64,000 nucleotides of DNA from Enteroscipio rubneri (GTDB taxonomy: Bacteria > Actinomycetota > Coriobacteriia > Coriobacteriales > Eggerthellaceae): positions 434,001 to 498,000 of the forward strand of contig NZ_PPEK01000001.1 in NCBI RefSeq assembly GCF_002899715.1. Reading direction: 5' to 3'. How positions within the stretch are numbered: the first letter of the stretch is position 1; each line of letters starts with the position of its first letter. The notes under the pieces are model-generated. The model had not been told where the DNA came from and searched no databases. It saw only the letters and a list, made by a program, of their open reading frames with translations. Position numbers and translations under genes: made by a program. Shown here piece by piece: positions 58,784-64,000 of the stretch.

Positions 58784-59737
58784 ATGAGCTTCCGCGACAA
58801 CCTGCAGCACCTGCGCGCCGCGCGCAACATGACCCAGGAGCAGCTGGCGATGCTTTTGGGTGTGAGTCGCCAGTCGGTTTCCAAGTGGGAGGCCGAGCGC
58901 GCCTACCCGGAGATGGACAAGCTGCTGCGCCTGTGTGCCCTGTTCGAGTGCACGCTCGACGATCTGGTGTGCGGCGATCTGACCGAGCGCCCGGCCGCCC
59001 CGACTGCAAGCCTGCCCATTGCGCAGCCTCCCCAAGACGTAACCGGCTACGACGAGGCCATGCGTGCATTCGCATGGAAGCTGCCGCTTGGCGTGGCTGT
59101 CGTCATCTTGGGATTCGCGCTGGCCATGTTCTTAACGGACGCAACGCTGATGCCGGGAAGCTCCTACCAGAGCTATTCGAGCGTGCTCATGCTGGTGGGC
59201 GCCGTGGCCGGGCTGGCCATCATCCTGCCGGCCTCGTTCGAGCGGAACGGATTTCGCGTAGCCCATCCTTTTGTCGAGGATTTCTACACCGCCGAGCAGA
59301 AAACCGAGGCCCGACGCGCCCTGTCCATCGGTTTGGTGGTGGGCATCGGCTTGATCGTGGCGGGGCTGGCGGCGACCATCGTGCTGCCTGCGGCGCCGTC
59401 GCTTTCGAGCGCCGTCTGCCTGCTGCTTGCTGCGGCGGGCACGTTCTGCATCCTGCGCGGGTGGCTGCTCGCGTCGCGCTGCAATGTGGAGAAATACAAC
59501 TTGCGATCGCTGCATGTCGTGGATGAGGCGCGCATCGACGATCTCGACGAGAATCTGGCAAAACGCGCGCGTCGAGCCAAAAGCGATCATCGCCTGTACG
59601 TTGCCATTATGTGCGCCGCTACGGCTGTCGCTCTCGTGCTGCTGTTCGTGCCCGCGTTGGGCGGGCAGTGGTGGTTCTGGCTGGCCTGGCCTCTTGGGGG
59701 TCTGATCAGCGCCGCCGTCAAGGCGCTCCGTCCCTAG
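58784..59737 (+). CDS. XRE-family helix-turn-helix protein with membrane domain
   Basis: A 317-residue protein. Residues 5-60 hold the Cro/CI helix-turn-helix (NLQHLRAARNMTQEQLAMLL, then SRQSVSKWEAERAYPEMDKL). Residues about 100-315 contain five or six hydrophobic segments in a layout common in Clostridia and Coriobacteriia regulators. ATG at 58784 follows AAGGACGG. The ABC transporter operon begins 192 bases downstream in the same direction, so it may regulate that system. In 58499-58783 a TTGACA near 58643 is a candidate -35 box. Confidence 0.82.
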   Translation: MSFRDNLQHLRAARNMTQEQLAMLLGVSRQSVSKWEAERAYPEMDKLLRLCALFECTLDDLVCGDLTERPAAPTASLPIAQPPQDVTGYDEAMRAFAWKLPLGVAVVILGFALAMFLTDATLMPGSSYQSYSSVLMLVGAVAGLAIILPASFERNGFRVAHPFVEDFYTAEQKTEARRALSIGLVVGIGLIVAGLAATIVLPAAPSLSSAVCLLLAAAGTFCILRGWLLASRCNVEKYNLRSLHVVDEARIDDLDENLAKRARRAKSDHRLYVAIMCAATAVALVLLFVPALGGQWWFWLAWPLGGLISAAVKALRP

Positions 59738-59929
59738 ACGAGGGCGGTACGTTCCTGCGTTCCGATCGAGCCCCGCACAGCTGCGCTGTGACGTTCTCGA
59801 ACGGCGCGAGCGGCATGCTCCCGGTCGTCGCCCGGACATAGCCCCTTCCAGTCCCCATACCGTGCCGATAAAAGCGAAGCGCGCTTCGCTCCAGCAGTCC
59901 TGTGCCGAAAACCATTCAAAGGAGATCGT

Positions 59930-60664
59930 ATGAGCTGTACCGTTGTCGCACGCGAAGTGTGCAAATCATTCGTTATCGGACGCGGAAGCAAACGGCGTGC
60001 AACCGACGTGCTGCGCGGCGTCAGCCTGCACGTCGCTGCCGGCGAGATGGTGGCAATCGTAGGGCCGAGCGGCTCGGGCAAATCGACGCTACTGTATTGC
60101 CTGTCCGGGTTGGAGGCAGCGGACGCGGGCTCCGTCGAGGTGATGGGCCGGCAGGTGGTGGGCGCCGGTCGCAACGATCTGTTCAAGACGAGGCGCGACC
60201 ATGTGGGCTTCATTTTCCAGTCGTACAACCTCATCCCCTCGCTCACGGCGGGCGAAAACGTGTCGCTGCCTGCGCGCCTGGCCGGGCGGCCGCTTACGGC
60301 CGCGCAGGTGCGCGAGGTGCTTGCGGGTGTGGGCCTCGAAGGGCGCGAGAAGAGCCGCCCCGCTGATATGTCCGGCGGCGAGCAGCAGCGAGTGGCCATC
60401 GCACGGGCGCTTGCGGGCGGCGCGGACGTCGTGTTCGCCGACGAGCCGACCGGTGCGCTCGATTCGAAGAACGGGCGCGAGGCGCTCGGGCTTCTGCGCG
60501 GCATCGCGGACGATCCGGCGCGCTCGGTAGTCATGGTGACCCACGACTTGGAGGCGGCCTCGATGGCCGACCGCATCCTCGTGCTGAAGGACGGTCGGGT
60601 GGTTCGCGAGTTGGGGCGATCGAATCCGACGGACATCCTCAAGGCACTGGAGGCGGCGCGATGA
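59930..60664 (+). CDS. ABC transporter ATP-binding protein (MacB/LolD type)
   Basis: A 244-residue ATPase. The Walker A motif is IVGPSGSGKSTLL, the Q-loop FIFQSYNLIPSL, the signature MSGGEQQRVAIARALAGGAD, Walker B VVFADEPTGALDS, and the His switch VMVTHD. The close match to MacB/LolD/BceA-type ATPases fits the FtsX-like permeases that follow. ATG at 59930 has AAAGGAG at good distance. The stop overlaps the first permease gene (ATGA). Such systems expel peptides or detoxify envelope-active compounds. Confidence 0.95.
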   Translation: MSCTVVAREVCKSFVIGRGSKRRATDVLRGVSLHVAAGEMVAIVGPSGSGKSTLLYCLSGLEAADAGSVEVMGRQVVGAGRNDLFKTRRDHVGFIFQSYNLIPSLTAGENVSLPARLAGRPLTAAQVREVLAGVGLEGREKSRPADMSGGEQQRVAIARALAGGADVVFADEPTGALDSKNGREALGLLRGIADDPARSVVMVTHDLEAASMADRILVLKDGRVVRELGRSNPTDILKALEAAR

Positions 60665-61992
60665 TGCGCCTTGTGTTCCTCGATCTGCGCGACCATGCCG
60701 CCACATGGGTAGGTGCGTTCTGCGTGGCCGTGGCCTGCGGATTCATCGGTGGCTTCGCGGCGTCGTTGATGGCCACGGCGAAGTCGTACCCGAACATGGA
60801 ATCGCTTGCGGTCACCATGCTCATGTTCTCTGCAATGGCAGCGATGGCGGTGCTCGCGTCGGCGGCGAATCTTACGGTGGCGATGCAGCGGCGAAGCTAC
60901 GCCCTGTGGCAACTGGCAAACGTGAGCCCGCGGCGGGTGGCTGCAGTCGTGCTCGCGCAGCTGGCCGTGGTGGCGGTGCTCGGCGCGGTGGTCGGCACGC
61001 TTGTTGAAGCAGCCTCGTTTGTCCCGCTGTTCCCGCTCGTGTTCAGTTCGCCCTTCTACCAGCCCATCGACCAGGTGGTTCTCGACGCTGGACTGCCGTT
61101 TATGCCCTTGGTATGGCTTTCGGTGGCGGGCGTGTTTCTCGTCGGGGGCTTGAAGGGCGCCCGCGGCGCGGGGAGGACGTCGCCCATGACCGTTCTGCGC
61201 GCGACGGATCAGCCCCGCAAGGGCATGACATGGCTGCGCGTCGTGCTGTTCGCAGGGTTGGTATTCGGCACCTGGCAGCTTGCTTCCTCCCTGTTCGGAA
61301 AAGACCTGGATGCTTTGGGTAATTCGCTGTTCCTCCCGCTTCTTATGGCGGCAGCGCTTGTGTCCGTGGCTCCGGCGGTGTTCTCGGCATTGCTGAGCGC
61401 GTGGACGTCGCTCGTGTCGCAGAACCGCTGGAATGCGTGGTACATAGCGCGCCATATCGCCCGCCATGGCCTTTCGGTTAGCACCTCGGTTGAGACGCCC
61501 ATCATGGTAGGATTTGGACTGGTTGCTGGTATTTTCTCGCTTAGCAGCTTATTGGAGACCGTCATACAACAGTATGGCTTGACCCTCAACGCGACGCTCG
61601 ACTTCACCACGTCTGTCCTGCTGCTCGGCGGCCCCATTCTGCTGTGCGCGGTGGGAGCGGCAGTGAGCGTGGTCATGTCGTCGCGCACCCGCACCCGCGA
61701 CGTGGCGCTTCTTATCGCGAGCGGCGCGCGCCCGGAAACGCTCGTCGCGGCCGCGGGGTTCGAGGCGCTTATCCACGCTGCTACTGCCACGCTCGCCGGC
61801 ATGGCGGTCGCAGCGGCATCCAACGCTGTAGTGGCCGCTGCGGTGGAATTTCCTCTGTTCAGCGGCCTAGCGTTCGGCGAGGGCCTCGTGGTGTCGATCG
61901 CTGGCTTTGTCCTGGTGCTGGCCGCCACGCTCGTTCCTACTCTGTCGGCTCTGCGCAAACAACCCGCTCTCGTACTGGCCGTAGAGGAGTAG
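60661..61992 (+). CDS. FtsX-like ABC permease, first of a tandem pair
   Basis: A 443-residue protein with about ten hydrophobic segments. QRRSYALWQLANVSPRRVAA is the FtsX/MacB-type motif before the periplasmic segment, and SRTRTRDVALLIASGARPET is the equivalent C-terminal copy. The internal duplication (N- and C-terminal halves) is typical of BceB-like permeases. It is translationally coupled to the ATPase. The second permease downstream is a clear paralogue. Together they could form a heterodimer. Confidence 0.88.
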   Translation: MMRLVFLDLRDHAATWVGAFCVAVACGFIGGFAASLMATAKSYPNMESLAVTMLMFSAMAAMAVLASAANLTVAMQRRSYALWQLANVSPRRVAAVVLAQLAVVAVLGAVVGTLVEAASFVPLFPLVFSSPFYQPIDQVVLDAGLPFMPLVWLSVAGVFLVGGLKGARGAGRTSPMTVLRATDQPRKGMTWLRVVLFAGLVFGTWQLASSLFGKDLDALGNSLFLPLLMAAALVSVAPAVFSALLSAWTSLVSQNRWNAWYIARHIARHGLSVSTSVETPIMVGFGLVAGIFSLSSLLETVIQQYGLTLNATLDFTTSVLLLGGPILLCAVGAAVSVVMSSRTRTRDVALLIASGARPETLVAAAGFEALIHAATATLAGMAVAAASNAVVAAAVEFPLFSGLAFGEGLVVSIAGFVLVLAATLVPTLSALRKQPALVLAVEE

Positions 61993-62066
61993 CAGGGGGG
62001 AGGTTTCCGGAGCATCATTTTTGAAAGATACTCTTGTCGACGCATTGGGAGAAAGGAAGGTCGACC

Positions 62067-63392
62067 ATGATAAAGCTTGTGTTCTGTGATCTGCGCGACC
62101 ATGCCGCCACATGGGTAGGCGCGTTCTGCGTGGCCGTGGCCTGCGGGTACGTCGGCGGGTGGGCGGCGTCGCTCGAAGAGACGGCGGCGACGTTCTCAGG
62201 CATGCGCTACATCGGCTCCGTGGTGCTGGCATTCTCGTCGGTGGCCGCGGTTGCGGTGCTCGTTTCGGCGTCGAACCTGACCGTGTCCGCACAGCGGCGC
62301 TCCTACGCCTTGTGGCGGTTGGCTAACGTGAGCCCGCGCCGGGTGAGCTGCGTGGTGCTGGCCCAGCTGGTCGTTGTGGCCGTGCTCGGCGCGATCGTCG
62401 GAACCCTGCTCGAGGCGGCGACGTTCGTCCCGCTTTTCCCGATGGTGTTCGGCGCGAAGGAGGCGCTTGCTCAAGCGACGCCCCACGTGAGCTTCTCGAT
62501 GATGCCGACGGTGTGGCTTGCGGTGGCGGGCGTGTTCTTCTGCGGCGGGTTTAAAGGCGCCCGCAGCGCGGGAAACACGCCGCCCCTCATGGCTTTGCGT
62601 GAATCGGAGCCGAAGCGCAGGGGGATGACGTGTTTGCGTATCGCGCTGTTCGCAGTCCTGACCGCGTGCACGGGCTGGACGGTCTTCCTCATGGTCGGCG
62701 CTGCGCCGGACGTCGTGATGAACTGGTCGCTGTACCTGCCCATTCTCGCAGTTGCGGTGCTGGCCTGCATCTCCCCTCTGGCGTTGTCGGCGGCGATGGA
62801 CGCGTGGACGTCGCTTGTGCCGGGAACGCGTTGGAATGCCTGGTTCGTGGCGCGGCGCACCGCACGCTACGGATTGGGCTCCAGCACGTCGGTTCAGACG
62901 CCAGTCATGGTGGGCTTTGGGCTGGTGGCGGGTATCTTTTCGGTCATGGGAGTGTGGGCGGACTACAACGCGCTCCACGGCCTGCGCTTCACCGGCCTCG
63001 ATTGGACAGAAGCGCTCATCCTGTTCGGAGGCCCGGTGCTCCTGTGCGCCGTTGGCGCAGCGGTGAGCGTGGTGATGACGTCGAAGTCCCGCACGCGCGA
63101 TACGGCGTTGCTCATTGCCGCCGGCGCGCGCCCGGAGACGCTCGTAGCAGCGGCCGCATGCGAAGCGCTCATCCATGCCGTCACTGCCACGCTCGTCGCC
63201 GCGCTCGCTGCGCTCGCCTCGAACGCGGTCGTAGCTTCTGCGGTGGGCATGCCGCTGCTTACCGGGCTCGCTTTCGGCGAGGGGCTTCTCGTGTCGCTCG
63301 TGGGCTTCGTCTTGCTGCTGGCCGCCACTCTCATTCCCACCTGCTCCGCCCTTCGCCGGGAGCCTGCGCGGGTTCTGGCTGTGGGGGAGTAG
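62067..63392 (+). CDS. FtsX-like ABC permease, second of a tandem pair
   Basis: A 441-residue paralogue of the preceding permease with the same order of helices and motifs (AQRRSYALWRLANVSPRRVS, KSRTRDTALLIAAGARPETL). The first 20 codons are almost base-identical: 62088-62146 matches 60682-60740 with one change, while later parts differ widely. ATG at 62067 follows GAAAGGAAGG, 74 bases after the first permease. It probably pairs with that protein and shares the ATPase. Whether the conserved start reflects gene conversion is open. Confidence 0.88.
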   Translation: MIKLVFCDLRDHAATWVGAFCVAVACGYVGGWAASLEETAATFSGMRYIGSVVLAFSSVAAVAVLVSASNLTVSAQRRSYALWRLANVSPRRVSCVVLAQLVVVAVLGAIVGTLLEAATFVPLFPMVFGAKEALAQATPHVSFSMMPTVWLAVAGVFFCGGFKGARSAGNTPPLMALRESEPKRRGMTCLRIALFAVLTACTGWTVFLMVGAAPDVVMNWSLYLPILAVAVLACISPLALSAAMDAWTSLVPGTRWNAWFVARRTARYGLGSSTSVQTPVMVGFGLVAGIFSVMGVWADYNALHGLRFTGLDWTEALILFGGPVLLCAVGAAVSVVMTSKSRTRDTALLIAAGARPETLVAAAACEALIHAVTATLVAALAALASNAVVASAVGMPLLTGLAFGEGLLVSLVGFVLLLAATLIPTCSALRREPARVLAVGE

Positions 63393-63541
63393 GCCGGTCA
63401 GGCTTCCTTGCTGCCGCTCTCTCATTGCCGCCGATCGCCGACCGGAATGCGCGGCGGACGCCTGTCGGCACCGTGCGTTTCTGCCGAGGATCGGCCTCCT
63501 GCTCGGCACGTTCTCCTTTCCGGTGAAGATGCGGTGAAAGC

Positions 63542-63571
63542 GAAAATGTCGAGGCATTTTCTTTTGCTTTT
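63542..63571 (+). terminator. AT-rich terminator of the ABC operon
   Basis: GAAAATG (63542-63548) pairs with CATTTTC (63555-63561) around TCGAGG and is followed by TTTTGCTTTT. It lies 150 bases behind the last permease. Downstream, TATCAT (63585-63590) is a candidate -10 box for the tRNA gene. Confidence 0.65.
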
Positions 63572-63614
63572 CAATCCGTTGTGCTATCATAACCGTCGCT
63601 GCATTAAGCGGCAT

Positions 63615-63691
63615 CGGGATGTGGCTCAGCTTGGTAGAGCGCTGCGTTCGGGACGCAGAGGCCGCAGGTTCAAATCCTGTCATCCCGACCA
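63615..63691 (+). tRNA. tRNA-Pro (CGG anticodon)
   Basis: CGGGATG (63615-63621) pairs with CATCCCG (63681-63687). The anticodon arm CTGCG-TTCGGGA-CGCAG gives anticodon CGG (Pro, codon CCG). The T arm GCAGG-TTCAAAT-CCTGT is standard, A is the discriminator and CCA is encoded. The D arm GGCTCAGCTTGGTAGAGC fits. Confidence 0.97.
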
Positions 63692-63700
63692 TGGAGCTGA

Positions 63701-63736
63701 AAGGGATGTGCTTTCGACATAAAGAACATCCCTTTT
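63701..63736 (+). terminator. Rho-independent terminator of the tRNA gene
   Basis: AAGGGATGT (63701-63709) pairs with ACATCCCTT (63726-63734) and is followed by a T-run (TTTTTT including the last stem bases). It ends ten to fifty bases behind the tRNA. Confidence 0.88.
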
Positions 63737-63818
63737 TTGCATAGAAGTGCTACTCTGGCGAGGCTGGAGTGGGCGGGCCTGCGAAGGCGGGCTCCGCACG
63801 AGCAACTTGGAGGGCTGT

Positions 63819-64000
63819 ATGAAAATCCTTGGAATGGGAATGCCGGAGCTTCTCATCATCCTCGCGGTGATTCTGCTCATCTTCGGGCCGAAGAACCTTC
63901 CGAAGCTTGGCAGCGCGCTCGGCAAGACCGTCAAGAACCTCCGCGAAGGCATCGGCGGTGGCGACAAGGCCATCGAAGAGGCCGACGAAGACGATGTGGA
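63819..64000 (+). CDS. tatA: Sec-independent translocase TatA/E (partial)
   Basis: The first 60 codons are within the window. MPELLIILAVILLIFGPKNL followed by PKLGSALGKTVKNLREGI is the TatA pattern: a short membrane helix, the FGP hinge and an amphipathic helix. An acidic tail begins at the window end. ATG at 63819 follows GGAGGG. TatA forms the pore for folded proteins such as the twin-arginine-signal molybdenum enzyme at 12743-15265. Confidence 0.93.
   Translation, partial: MKILGMGMPELLIILAVILLIFGPKNLPKLGSALGKTVKNLREGIGGGDKAIEEADEDDV

Overview
This is 64 kb of high-GC bacterial chromosome. The content suggests a Coriobacteriia member of the Eggerthella/Gordonibacter type: a Tat-exported molybdopterin oxidoreductase with DmsB- and NrfD-like partners, YczE-, XdhC- and TorD-type accessory genes, Fe-S-type PurF, and a stand-alone rpoBC unit not preceded by rplJL. 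The genus is inferred from gene content; no marker was compared.

Layout. 1-7.3 kb: the end of an MMPL-type transporter and its exported heptad-repeat partner, a decayed Eggerthella-type gene, a PAS-GGDEF/TetR pair, and an XRE regulator with a DUF4097 protein. 7.4-12.4 kb: a lactonase/YczE pair facing an orphan NrfD - GntR(YtrA) - SPFH operon that starts behind a perfect inverted repeat, then a solitary RelE-like toxin. 12.7-20.0 kb: a respiratory operon (molybdopterin subunit, four-cluster ferredoxin, NrfD, a small protein with two CX4CH motifs, a DUF4405 b-type cytochrome, and a radical SAM-TorD fusion). 20.1-21.9 kb: a RHH/PIN toxin-antitoxin pair behind a 32-bp palindrome and a truncated Tat-exported nicotinamidase-like gene, followed by nested palindromes. 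22-30 kb: rpoB-rpoC; RpoC carries an alpha-CTD-like helix-hairpin-helix extension. 30.2-38.4 kb: hisE-glmM, then a polyphosphate island (ppx-ppk1 divergent from a two-domain PPK2) and a 38-residue membrane protein. 38.5-44.5 kb: sortase B, purF, purM, purN and an XdhC-family gene. 44.5-49.3 kb: MarR divergent from an MFS-CBS fusion, then separately encoded IMP cyclohydrolase and AICAR transformylase. 49.4-57.9 kb: a J-domain membrane protein, an ATP-grasp/flippase-like pair, and an orphan solute-binding lipoprotein with a membrane GGDEF-EAL protein. 58-64 kb: a thioesterase, an XRE membrane regulator, an ABC transporter with two tandem paralogous permeases, tRNA-Pro(CGG) and the start of tatA.

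How the genes work together. Four purine genes (purF, purM, purN, AICAR transformylase) and an IMP cyclohydrolase cover most of the late pathway. Ppk1, Ppx and Pap would make, hydrolyse and spend polyphosphate. The molybdenum operon appears to carry its own electron-transfer chain and maturation chaperone. The most unusual items are the RpoC extension, the radical SAM-TorD fusion next to the CX4CH protein, the solute-binding lipoprotein/GGDEF-EAL unit, the ATP-grasp/flippase pair behind a promoter-overlapping inverted repeat, and a palindromic element family flanking rpoBC. No CRISPR array, complete insertion sequence or prophage was seen.
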